A DNA stretch of 64,000 nucleotides from Lobosporangium transversale. Lineage: Eukaryota > Mortierellomycota > Mortierellomycetes > Mortierellales > Mortierellaceae. Location of the stretch: positions 62,001 through 126,000 of the forward strand of contig NW_019029002.1 of assembly GCF_002105155.1 (NCBI RefSeq), given 5' to 3'. Every line of letters begins with the position of its first letter. Within the stretch, counting starts at the first letter, position 1. A program made the position numbers and the translations under genes. The notes below the pieces were generated by a model. It was given only the letters and a program-made list of their open reading frames with translations, was not told the DNA's origin and made no database searches. Below are positions 10,238-22,500 of the stretch, piece after piece.

Positions 10238-11285
10238 GCGCCTCACTGGGGCTCAATTCTGAGTAATGCATTGTAATATATTATACATAAAAATAAAATC
10301 GCAAGCCCGTGACTTCTCCACTGCTTTGACTGGCTGAGGAAAACAGGACTTTTTAACACATTTGGACTGATGTGTAGGAGTTGGTTTTGAAACAGAATCC
10401 TTATCAAGCAACAACAACAGTATCAGGGAATGGATTCAGATGTCACTGCGAGATATGCTATGTTTCTACATGTACAGAAAAAAAAGACACTTTAACTGTC
10501 CGTTTTATGTACAATCAAATTTTTTATATTCGCTCCAGCCTTAAGATTTGGCCCATTTATTGACATACTTATTGACACATTGGTAGGGCATAAGCGACGT
10601 TGTAGCCAGATGCCAAAAAGCGGAACAAAAAGTGTACCGAGTTTTTTTAAGTTGGCAATATAAAAAATTGGTTGCACAGTCGTAATCACAGACTCATATC
10701 CAAGCCGCCGATGCTGTGGCAGCGAATCCTTTTTTCTCAATCCCTATTATCCCCTCGGCCCCATAAAAAAATGCCAGCATAAAGAGAAGAAGAAGGGAAT
10801 AAGTGGGGCTGGAGAGACAGCGGGCAGTAAGCCCTCTAAAAAAAAAAGTCGATAAAGCCAGAGCTTCCTGCTAATAGTCAATCGCCCAAACATTGGTTTT
10901 AAACAGCTAAACCGCAAAATGCAAGTTCCGACAATGGTAAAGTTTATCAAGTTTTATCTTATGTAGTCCGCTTCATCAGATCCCTATATTTTTTGAATAC
11001 TCTCGGGTGATTGGCGGCCAATTTGACCCGAGTCTTGTTGCAAGTCAATCACGTAGTGGGACGTCGCCAAACCAATTCGATCATTTTTGGGATCGTGATA
11101 TCAGAGATCTGTGCTGTTCGCTCTTTTTGGTTAGTCCCTTTCAATAACAAGTATTTTGTCAAGTAAACATTCATTTTTGAAAAGACATAACCAAAAAGAG
11201 CGAACAGCGATCTCTGAATATTTATTCTCTTCTTTTTTTTCTTTTTTTTTTTTTCACTCCTCTACTCACACACTTCGCAGAAACA
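10238..11285. other. Intergenic, GMC promoter side
   Basis: 1048 bp with no supported gene. The first 100 bases are the 3' flank of the dehydrogenase gene. A strong hairpin-forming inverted repeat sits at 11101-11217, followed by a CT-rich leader (about 11225-11275) directly before the GMC start codon. Confidence 0.5.
11101..11217. repeat. 30-bp inverted repeat in the GMC promoter
   Basis: Left arm 11101-11133 and right arm 11188-11217 are reverse complements over 30 bases (core TAACCAAAAAGAGCGAACAG and its complement). The only difference is a 3-base insertion in the left arm, and the spacer is 54 bases. The right arm ends 68 bases before the ATG of the GMC gene. It could be a regulatory dyad, a small foldback element, or a hairpin in the leader RNA. 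Confidence 0.75.
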
Positions 11286-13428
11286 ATGTTCGCACTTGCA
11301 CCAAATGCAGCCCTAACTCAGGCCTCAATCACGCTCTTAAACAAGTACTCTACCTTTACGACCTTCGCCGAAGATGGTAAAGGACCATGGGATCATATTA
11401 AAGACTCGCAAGAACAATATGACTACATCGTTTGCGGAGGTATGTGCTTAAAAGCAAGAATATAATTGCAGTTCATCTCGCTCAATTTGCCGCAACGAAG
11501 CAGATCTCTCACAATTTCTATGGTCTCTAAAAGGTGGTAGTGCCGGTTGTGTGGTGGCTAATCGTTTAGCGGAGGACCCAAAGGTCAATGTCCTTGTCCT
11601 CGAGGCTGGCTACTCGGATGACATTATCTCATCAATGACCCCCGTCACTTTAATGTACCACGTCGATACCGATAGAGACTGGTGCTTAAAAACCACTCCT
11701 CAGATCCATGCAGATGGGCGAGTTATGAAGCAGCCTCGAGGCAAGATGCTAGGTGGATCAAGTTCTATTAACGCTATGATTTACCATCGTGGTGCATCTT
11801 GCGATTACGACGAATGGGAGTCGCTAGGCAATCCCGGGTGGTCTTACAAGGAATGCCTGCCCTACTTTAAAAAGTCGGAAGGGTTTAATGACCCAGATTT
11901 GCCGCCATCCCACCCTAGGGGACCATTGACCAAAAGAATTCGCAAAGCAAAGTACGAGACCTATGAGCCAGAGTACCACGGTACAGAAGGGCCATGGCAA
12001 GTCACTTTTCATTACCTTCATGGTTCCTCTGAGAGGTTCATCGAGGTGAATATGATGGAAGGTGTGCCCCGCAACAAGGACTTCAATGGTCGGACGACGT
12101 TAGGCGTGAATAGGATTCAAACATTCATTCAGCGCGATGGTACCCGGAGTTCATTAGCTAGAGCGTTTCTCAAAGGCAAACAAATTGTTCCAGGTGGAGG
12201 TGCGAGGGGGAGAATCAGAGTGGTTTACGGTGCGAACATCAGCCGTATCCTTACCCAGGCACGGAGGGGTGTTAAAATGGCTTATGGAGTTGAGTTTTTG
12301 GACCATAAAAATGGTAAGGAGTAGAACTTGGCCGCTATTTTTTTTTTTTTTTTTTTTTTTTTTTACATGTATTCCCACTATATTTGCAAAAATAATTAAT
12401 ACGTTGCTACCATTCATAAAGTTCAACGACGTGTTCTAGCTGCGAGGGAAGTACTTCTTTGCGCAGGTGCATTTGGGTCACCACATCTACTTCTCGCCTC
12501 TGGGATTGGCCCAATTCGTCAACCCTCTATTCCTCATGTCCATACGCTCCCCGGAGTAGGCATTAACCTTGAGGATCATTTATGTGTGGAAGTTGTATTT
12601 CGAGCAAGGTCTCGTGCTCATGTCACTCATGGGGATATGAACTTTCCTCGCGTACTGTTATCGGTCCTTAATTACAAGCTCTACGGCACCGGCGTTATGA
12701 CTTGCCAAGTCGGCGAGGCTGCCAATTTCGTGAGACTGGAGGATATTGCTCCAGACTTTGTGGAGCGCGAAAAGGCCAACGGAACGTACAAGGAGCGAGC
12801 TAGTGGTCCAAACTCGCCTCATATCGAAGTTATATTTATTCCAGGTTACTTTAAAGGCCATGGAAAGGAAGTGGCAACTGACACCAAAAACTATTATACC
12901 CTGGTCGCCGTGCTGCTCCACCCTTGCTCCTCCGGCACTGTCACGATTCGGCCAAAGGAACAAACAAGCGGTTCATCAACAGCGGAATGGGAGACAGTAA
13001 TTGACCCCAATTACTGTTCGGATCCGTTTGATGTCCGTGTCCTGGCAGAGGCTATTAAGTTCATGCGTAAACTCGGTCGTCGATTAAACGAGGATCCCGA
13101 AGTTGGAGGGCGGGAAATTTATCCAGGCGAGGAAGCTGTTCCAGATCACGACGATGCCAAGCTCCAGCAATATGTGCGACAGACAAGTAATACGATCTAT
13201 CACCCCACATCCACTTGCCGTATGGGGCCTACATCGGATCCGTTGGCAGTGGTTGATAGTCGACTGAACGTACATGGTATAGAAAAGCTAAGGGTGATTG
13301 ATGCAAGTGTGATACCGAAGATACCTGGCGCCCACACCTGTGCACCAGTTGTTATGATTGCAGAGAGAGCAAGTGATTTTATCAAGGAGGACTGGCAGGA
13401 TTTAGAGGCGCATCAGAAAGAGCAATAA
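11286..13428 (+). CDS. GMC-family FAD oxidoreductase (choline dehydrogenase / alcohol oxidase type)
   Basis: Exons 11286-11439, 11534-12313 and 12422-13428 give 646 residues. The FAD-binding Gly motif CGGGSAGCVVANR spans the first splice junction, and GGSSSINAMIYHRG and ASGIGP are the two GMC signature regions. The C-terminus has HPTSTCRMG and PGAHTCAPVVMIAERA, as in choline dehydrogenase-like members. These enzymes oxidise alcohols, sugars or choline at FAD; the substrate is not decidable here. No signal peptide is visible, so an intracellular, possibly peroxisomal or mitochondrial, place is likely. Intron 2 contains a T27 run and has two in-frame acceptors, 12420-12421 and 6 codons further on (about 12438-12439). 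I prefer the first because it keeps the usual spacing before the REVLLCAGA motif. No introns interrupt the substrate domain. Confidence 0.92.
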
Positions 13429-13496
13429 AATAAAAACAAAGATGCAAGTAATGACTAATCATCCAGAGCGTGAGCAACGATGTTTGTACTATTATG

Positions 13497-13919
13497 TTAG
13501 TACTGGGGATGAGAATATAAAAAAGAACAAGGAAAGGAGGTTGGGTAAGACGGACAATTGATGAGATATTGAAGATCATTAAAGCAAGTACAAAGGTTGA
13601 CATCAGTGATGGTGACATTGGGGACAGAAGTGGCGGAGCAACCAAGGCCAATACTTTTATTACAATGTTGTACTGTAAGAAAAGGATTAGCCTTATTTGC
13701 AAAGACAGGCTTATTAGTTTGACCATGGTCACTAACTTTCCTTTACTCTGCAACAGTTGGTGAAGGCATGTTGATTGACTATGGTGACAAGTTTATTGCA
13801 AGTAGAAGGTCGCTCTATCATTTGCCCATGTCGCTCCTATGGTGGTGAACACACACCCAAGGTCGATTCCCAGCGCAACAAGGACCCAGCACTGACAAAA
13901 ATAAGGCCAACGCGGCCAT
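13497..13919 (-). CDS. Possible small secreted Cys-rich protein, 3 exons (tentative)
   Basis: A hand-built model on the minus strand: exons 13855-13919, 13747-13778 and 13497-13672, joined phases 2 and 1, total 90 residues. It starts with a hydrophobic leader (MAALALFLSVLGPCCAGN) and continues with Cys-spaced sequence such as LGCSATSVPNVTITDVNLCT and CFNDLQYLINC. All junctions are GT-AG (GTGTGT, GTAAAG donors). I know no family with this pattern; it resembles small Cys-rich effectors or cell-wall proteins in style only. The third exon is the most protein-like part. It could equally be chance reading frames, since the locus lies tail-to-tail with the GMC gene. Confidence 0.33.
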
Positions 13920-16507
13920 GCAGCAAGCACTCTATGGAATAGTATGTACAAGAATGAATAGACAAAGATGATCAATTATGTAACAACATGCTCAGCATGA
14001 ACAACGAACTTTCGATTCACACTACAAGAAGCAACAAAGTTCAGTCAGAATAGAAGGTCATTCCTTTGGTTATTTCTTTCTGTAAAGATGTTAAATATGG
14101 TTTGCTCATTCATGGGGAGAAAAGCAATCTTTATAATCATGAGGACATAGGACATCATTTAGTTTCACTTGCAATTGGCATAAGGGGCCATATCCCCAGC
14201 TATTGCTGAGGTTAGCGTTTATTGTCAACTCTAGGCGCTACCGGTTTCCTCTCGCTTCATAGTTCGTGTGTACTCGGAACTGTTCCTTGTATCGCGGTCG
14301 TTTAATAGCATCACCGGTCTTTCCCCAAATGTGTTACTGTTAAGAACTTCGTCAAGGTTTGATTTTCTAGAATATGCAGAACTATACTCATCCAAGAAAC
14401 GATATATACTCAGAGCGCTGGTCCTAGACGCGTACGAGTTTAGACAGTAGAGCAATATGCTTAATGTTCATACTTCGCTGACGGCGGTAGGCGATAGGAA
14501 GCGATGGACGTGCTAATAGAATCAATCGTGAGCAGCCTTGTGGGTACCGGTTGTGGTAAGCATGATCGAGCTATATGGCACCCTTCGAGTTGCGAACCGT
14601 TACGTTCCCACATCTGGCCTTTCGAGACTTTCTACTTGGATGCGGGTCTGCTTGTGACGTGGTGCTGCAAAGCAAAATGTCCGCCTCAGTTGCAAGGACA
14701 GATGAAGGGATAGTTCTGGTTGCTTGATTGAAATTGGGTCTTGGTCCAGGCTTTACCATTCACTTTCGCAGGGTTGAGAGCTGCCAGGGTCATTTCTTAA
14801 TTATCTATTCATTACCAATTCTGTTTAATCTAGTGCAGACTCTTGAGCCATTAGTTACACCCAGTAATCTTCTTTTTGTTCCATTGTGTTGGTATTTCGT
14901 TCAATATATCCAGTTCGGCTATGAATATTCCATTTGCATTGCACCTCTTGTGAGTCTATTTGAGTAAATATATCAAGAACTGGTGCTGTGCTATCTATTT
15001 CGTCAAGATGATAGCGGCTTCTCACGGCTTTAGTTTAATACCGATTAACTTTGCTCTCTGCTTTGAGCACTAAAATGCATGAAAGCAAATATGCTCAAGA
15101 TATTGGGGGAATTACTCAGACGACTTTTATATTCAAGAAGGCAGATGCAAAGGACCCCGAGTAGTAGATCTATCAAAGAGTAACGGCAGCAACGGAGGCA
15201 TGTTGGTTGGGGCATATTGAGAAAGGGACTGAGATGAGGACCGTTATGTCAACGGTCTCGAGTTCGGTGACTCTATTCATATTCACTATGAGATGTTAGG
15301 GCTCATAATGGTAAGGTGCATTCTCTCTTAGTTTGATATGCCAGTTTGCTGGGAATGGTTTCATTCTTCCTCTAAAACTACGTTGGCGGTATGAACATCT
15401 CCACCTTTCACAGTGTCATATTCTTACAAATATTTGTGTTCTTGTGCTCTTCTTCATCTTGTGAGTAGAGAGCTGAAGAGAAAGAGATCCATCAACACGA
15501 ATGGATGATATTTATATCTGAATCGCAAAGAGAGTGGTAGGAAAAGGTGATCACTGGTTCATTTATTTGCATCTACTTCTTCGTTGATATGCCTAATCTA
15601 GTTTCATTTTCCGCATGGCTCGCTACTGGTTCTTGAAGTCCATAGTAAGGTGCAAACAGTGATAGTGAGGATGTAAATTATTGCTGTGGATCAGAAGTTG
15701 CTTCATTTGAACCCTTTGATACTTTGAGTACCAGGCTCATCATCAAGACGCAATGATGAATAGGACCGAGAGGCAGGAGACAATTAGTATGCACACACAG
15801 AGATCAAGGCAGAGCAGCAGGCTCTCCCAGGAAGCAAGAGAACCAAAATGCTCACTTTCTTTTGTAGGAATGTGTGTCTTTTTTATATATTTCCTTTCCG
15901 TCTCTCGATCCCTCATTGTGGACGCCCTTTCCACCATCACTACGGCTTCTTCTTTACTGCTGTTGTCGTCTTGCTCAAGTCAGGCCCGGCTCCAATAGCT
16001 CACTGTTTGCTATCTTTGATTTCTCGGTGTGTTTAAAAAAAAAGTTGACAAGCACGAAGCAAATGTTCCTTTCTTTCTTTTTTTTTTGACATCCTCTTTT
16101 TCCCCTCTGCAAACAGGGCTTCTTTGTGGTTACAACAAATGTAAAAAATACAACACTTACTCTTATTTTTATTTTCACCTTGTCCCAGACCATCTTCCTT
16201 TTTTTTCTCTTGTTCTCATTCTCTTAAGTACATTGTCACGAAGTATACCTAATTTTCTCTCCTTACTACCATTCATAGCAGATCCTGACTGAGTCAGTCT
16301 GTTGTACATCGTTCACGAATCGTATTCACATATTCCTCAGCTCAAAAGCGGAAAAAGCATCCAGGCCATCTATCCATCTATTACTTTTTTTTTTTTTCTT
16401 TTTTTTCTTTCACAGCAGTTCCAACCCTCCTTCTGTCTCTCTTTCTCTTCCTTTGCCGCCCTCGCCACTATTACCCATCAGGATTCTCATTGCATCCTCA
16501 CTCCTCC
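13920..16507. other. Gene-poor region upstream of the LUFS/WD40 gene
   Basis: 2.6 kb without a supported gene. A minus-strand reading frame at 14231-14455 (74 codons, polar, ending MKREETGSA) looks protein-like, but no family or upstream exon could be attached. From about 15880 to 16500 the plus strand is rich in C and T with T-runs, the kind of leader seen before other genes here, so transcription of the downstream gene probably starts in that part. Confidence 0.45.
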
Positions 16508-19500
16508 ATGGCACAGTCCCAGCAGAGGAAGCCAGGTAGCTGGGACAATGATCATTTGATAAAGTAAGCACACAATAACGCTTTTCTATTCACACTCTTA
16601 CCTTCATTGTACAGGAGCTTGTGCATGCTCCATTTTCACCTACTCAATACCCTGTTGACCACACAAAGGATCAGACATGTCCATTTATTAGTGATTCATA
16701 AAACATAATCTCGGTGTAACTGTCATTGACGGAAGAGGATCCATTTAGAAGACTAAATTGATTGGGGATATAGATAATGTCCAGCATTTCAACAAAGCAA
16801 TAACAGCAACAGCATTAGCCATGGCAGCAATAATACGCGTTTTTTTTTTTATTTTTTTTTATTTTTATTTTTTATTTTTATTTTTATTTTTATTCCTTAA
16901 CTTCAAGCGTGCAATGAAGTGGGTCATCACGGAGTCTAAAATAATATGGATGGAATGGTCTCTCAGCTCAGCATCGTTGGCATCCTGAAGTGATTGTTTG
17001 GTGTGTGAGCCAGGTGGTCTGTACACCATGGCGACAGGTGTCAGGTGGAGCGCTTACCGTTCACGCCCAGCTCTTTAATTCGATCGTGGTGTCACCAATA
17101 GATGAATAGATGTGTTGAAGGGAGTATCTTGTCCTTATTACCACCATTATAGATTGCTGTGGTCAGATTAAATACAAACCGAACCTGGCTCATAAGGAGC
17201 GTGTGGGAGCAAGTGTGAATGGGTAGAAAGAAGGAGATGGTCGAAGAGAGTTTTGACAAGAGAGAGGGCACTGCAATTGACGGCCAGGGGCTGCCGTCGT
17301 TGGGCCTGTTTCATCTCTGGCACGCACCAACACAGAATTACAAACTGCGAGAGCATATTTTGAGCACAGAGATGTGGTATTTTTGAGCAATACTAACGGC
17401 TCAATTAGGGCCGATCCTGTATGCTACCACTACAGATGAAGGTGAAGAACTCAACGATAGCAAGAGTCAGTCAGTATTGTTGAAGACATCAGTCAGTAGG
17501 GGAGAGGATGTCGATGACAACAGTAACCTCATGTTTGTGTAGAGCAGTGTGTAGATTTGTTTGTGCATTATTCTTTGTCTTCCCACTGCAGCTTGTGGGG
17601 GCTTTGATGACGAGAATATGGACCATCTTTGTTATCTGTCAAAGACATCAAGGATAACTTAGCAATCAGTGGGGATGATCGGCTTATTATTATGATTTAT
17701 GACTGACTAACAGCAACCTTTTCCTATCTTCATTCTCTCTTTGACATATGAAGTCTGTTCATTTATGATTATTGTGTCAAGCGCAACTTCCATGCATCCG
17801 CAGATGCATTCGCCACAGATGCTCAGCTAGGATCAGACCGCAAAGTTCCTTTTGATACCCAAGAAGGATTTTTATATGAGTGGTTTGTTGTGTTCTGGGA
17901 CTGTTGGAGCGCTGGCCAAGCCCAACTCGGGACTGCAAGCAAGGATGCTGTCACATACATGGATGTAAGCAAATCGATGTTAGTAGTGCTTGGTTGGCAA
18001 AATTACATTAGCATCTGTATGCCATAAGATTGTCTAACTGCTCCTCTTTTTCTAGCTTAATCCCCTGAATCGCCAGCTGGTACGGCCACTAGCACAAATG
18101 CCACTTCAAATGCGGGGTGTCTCGCAAACTCAACAAGCACAGCAAGCGCAAAATCAACAGCTGTATCAACTACAGCAACATCAATTACAGCAACAGCAGC
18201 AGCAACTACAGCAACAGCAACTACTACAACAGCAACAAGCGCAACAACAAGTGCAACAACAAGTGCAACAACAAGTGCAACAACAAGTGCAACAACAAGT
18301 GCAACAACAAGTGCAACAACAGCAAGCGCAACAGCAAGCGCAACAGCAAGCGCAACAGCAAGCACAACAACAGCAAGCACAACAACAGCAAGCACAGCAA
18401 CAGCAAGCACAACAACAGCAAGCGCAACAACAGCAAGCGCAGCAACAAGCAGCACAACAACAACAAGCGCAACAACAGCAAGCGCAGCAACAAGCAGCAC
18501 AACAACAGCAAGCACAGCAACAACAAGCGCAACAACAGCAAGCGCAGCAACAAGCAGCACAACAACAACAAGCGGCACAACAACAACAACAACAACAGCA
18601 ACAGCAGCAGCCAATCCAACAACAGCAGCATCAGGTACAAGCACAATCTCAGCCTCAACAACAGCAGCTCCAGCAACAGCAGCTCCAACAACAGCAGCAG
18701 CTCCAACATCAGCAGCAGCTTCAGCAGCAACAACTCCAACAGCTTCAGCAGCAACAGTTCCAACAGCAACAACTCCAGCAACAGCGAATTCAGCAACTTC
18801 AACAACAACAGCTACAACAGCAACAACTTCAACAGCAACAACAGCTTCTACATCAGAAGCAACCGCAAGCCCAGCAAGGCCTTCATAGTCAGCAGGCCCA
18901 ACAACCGCAACATATCGGAAATACGATGCAGTCACCGCACGTCGCTCATATGCAGCCATCGTTCTCCCAACACCATCAGCAGCAGTTGTCGCAGACAGGG
19001 ATTATAGGTATCCATGCCTCTCCGCAGTTTGCGGCCGCGCAGGCTACAGGTCAAGCGACTCCAAGCGACTCTGTAAGTAAAAACATGTGTTGATTGGAAG
19101 CTTATGCTGTTTTTGATAAATACTAACCTGCTTAAAATTCATGACATTCAATTTATAGGTACAAATTGCCAACCAAATCCAGAAAGCTCAACAAGCACGT
19201 GGGTCGTAAGGCAGCCTTTTTCTTTTTTTTTATATTTCATCAGCTATACTCATAGTCCGTCAAATATATTAACTTATTAATTGAATAATCAATTGCACTT
19301 AAACTCAGGGCGATGATGAGTCCGGTTCCCAAGAATATGTTATCAAAACATCAACAATTTCTACAACAGCAGCAGCTTCTGCAGCAACAGCAGTCTCAGC
19401 AACCTCAGACACAATCAAACCCAATGACTCCACAGATACAAGGACAGACTTTGGATCAGCATAATATGCTGTTGCACCGCCAAAAAACCCATCCACAACA

Positions 19501-22500
19501 GTATTTAATGCAGATGCAGCAAATGACTGGGGCAAGAAATACGGGGACGTCTCAGGTATGGACATGCGCATACATCATATTTTGGATATTGCATGAAATG
19601 AACTTTAAATGAAGCGACTGAATCTTGTTCTTATAACTGAATTCGATCACCTTACATAGCCAGCGGAGCACGCAACTCCTGGACCTAACGGGGTAGATTC
19701 TCTGATGGATTCTCCTCAGGATCGTAAACGAATCCGAAACAATTCAATAGGAGGATTTTCGCCAGTCATTAGCCAGGTGACTCATGCAACACCATTGCAG
19801 CACAATGCTGCACTAATGGCTGCCAATGTAGGCTCGCCTAATATGATTGGATCACCCACAACCTCTAACGCGCAGCTTGTTACAGTTGCATCAGAGATAC
19901 CAACCAAAGGGAATAGAAGAAAGAAAGGCGTCAAGAAAGAACAGTCAGTAGATCCTACTATAGATTCTACTACTCCTGCAGCTACACCAGGAACACAATT
20001 CAGTATGCCAGCTACGCCTGCCACCAACGGATTTAGTAGTCCTAATATAACAAATATTCAACAGCTCCATTCACAACAGCAGACACAGCATACGCAAGTG
20101 CAGCAGCAAACTGCACAGCATACAGGTCAGCCCTCACTCCAATCACAGACACAACCACAGCCACAGGTCCCAGCTCAGGCTCTGTCTCAACCCCAAACTC
20201 AAGCTCAGCCTCAGCAGCAGCAACAATTGCAACAACAGCAACAAGCTCAGCAAATTCAGCAACAGCAACTCCAACACCAGCAGTTGACAATGCAAATGCA
20301 AATGCAACTGCGTGCTCAACAAGCACAACATCAGCAACACCTGGCAGCCGTGGGTGCAATGAATACGCACATTCGCCCTGTTATGGCGAACGCTCCGGTA
20401 CGGCCAGGCGTGAGCCCGATTATGGGTGCTGCTGTTCCAACAACCATTCAGTCTACGGTGGGAAACCCAGCGAGTGGGATGGCGCCACAATTTCAGACCC
20501 GTCATTTACAACAAGCGCAGCAAGCGCAGCAAGCGCGTATACAGCATATGCAAATGCACTACCAATTACAGCAGGCTCAGCAACAAGCGCAACAACAGCA
20601 GCAATTGTATGTACAACAACAACAAGCTCAGCAACAAGCTCAGCAACAAGTCCAGCAGCAAGCCCAGCAACAACAGTCACAGCAGCAGGTACCGCCTGGT
20701 CCACAAACACCACAAGATACTACCCAAATCAAGAGTGTACAAAGTCCAATTCCTCAAAACAGTGTACCTAATGGTTTACATGCTCAGGTTGATGTACTCA
20801 CGGGTGCTCCTGGAACCACCCTCGGTCAGGATGTAAATCATCAAAATGTGTCGTCCCCTACAAGCCAGGCTATCCGAGACCGTATCAACTCGATGCAATC
20901 ACCTAGTAACACCAGTAATCCAACCACGCCCATGAACACTGGATCACCAACCGTGCGTGCTCGAGCGACGCAACAGCAGCTTCATGCTCAACAGGAAGTG
21001 CAAAAGAAACAGCAGCAAGCTATGCAGTGGAGTCGCCAACAGGCCCAGGGAGCAGCAGCAGCAGCGGAAAACGTAAAGCATCATTTACAGCGACAGTCCT
21101 CCATGATGGCGCAACAGCAACTTGGTGAGGTGAGTTCGAACTCAAGAGAATTATAGCAAAAACCCTAGGCTACTTGGATAGTGAACGAAATAGAGGCTTT
21201 TTATAGTTTTGTTTTTTATTCGTATTCATATATTCACTCGTTTATTTATTTATCTATTTATTTTAGGACTTTGTGGGATCTCCAAGTCTTGCGTCGCAGT
21301 CTACGACGTCAGCTACAATCATTTCCCCAGTTTCTGCAGGGTTGGAGAATATGTCGATGAACACGGGGGCCGTAGAGGAGATAAAGCCGATCCAGCTCAC
21401 ATATAGCAGTGGATTTGAGGACATCATTGACAATGATGGGCTACAGATGGATGGCATGGGTATAGAAGGATATGGTGCTAATATGTTTAATTTGAGCAGG
21501 AGCGAAGGTTCGTGATGAAGCGAGACTGGTGTGTGGCATTTCCTTTGATTTGTTTATTCCATTTTAAGGCTATGCAAAAATTAGGTTATGCGATAAGCTA
21601 GAGATGTCATTTGGTGCCAGTTGTTTGCTGACCTGAATGAGCCACTTTCTGCTTATTTTCATGTATCAATCAGACCTACAGTTGTCATCTGCGCATGATT
21701 CACAGCTGCAGTTGTTTGGAAGTTTGGAGGGTCACGGGGGGAAAGTTAATGCCTGCGCCTTTTCGTTTAATGGGGAGTGGCTGGCCAGCGGAGGAAGTGA
21801 CCGCAAGGTATTGATCTGGTCTGTGATCAACAAAAAGCTCAAGTACACAATCGATCCTGGATCAGATGGTCATACAGCCCATATCACTTACGCACGCTTT
21901 AGCCATGATGACAGACTGATCTTGGGGACAACATCTCACGATAAGACTGTACGTATCTGGGATCTGTCATCTGTTACTCAAGCAAATGCTTCGACAGTCA
22001 AGTTAATTCAGATTCTTAAAGGACACAACACTACGGTCACATCCGTGGATTTCAGCCCGAGCCCAGGGAGCAATCATTGTATGTCTTGTGATTTAGAAGG
22101 CGAGCTTCGTTTGTGGGACTTTACGACAGGGCAGTGTGAACAGTCGATGAAGATGGTAAGCCTCTCTTTTTTTAAACGAGGTCCTCAGTTTCTATTTGTT
22201 CATTAAAATTTTTGTTGGTTTCTTCATAGTCTACCAAGTCGGTGTCTTCTCCTAGTCCAGTTCGATATCATCCACATAATTCGAATATTGTCGCAGTCGC
22301 AATAGGTGGAACGCTTTATATTGTTCAGGTAGACGATAAAAAACATCAAGCCATCAGCACTACCCATAGCAATCCGATTTTGACAATCGATTGGTCTTCA
22401 CAAGGCAACTATTTAGTATCAGCGTCAGCTGATCAAATTTGTGTATGGGAAACGACGCAATGGCGTGTTCTCAGGTCGCACCAGTCGGCAAAGATACAAA

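Noticed and set aside
11156-11380. 74-codon plus frame before the GMC gene
   Set aside because: It runs through the hairpin and CT-rich leader and is out of frame with the conserved GMC start.
13382-13753. 123-codon hydrophobic minus-strand frame behind the GMC gene
   Set aside because: It overlaps the GMC coding end, has no Met-led leader of its own, and the alternative frame with Cys spacing is more protein-like.
13850-13880. GGTCGATTCCC as a tRNA B box
   Set aside because: One mismatch to the consensus, and no A box or acceptor stem at the right distance.
18057-18959. 300-codon minus-strand frame rich in Val and Ala, and Leu- or Asn/Ser-rich frames in the same place
   Set aside because: They are antisense or shifted readings of the CAA/CAG tract in the LUFS/WD40 gene; composition is a direct product of the repeat.
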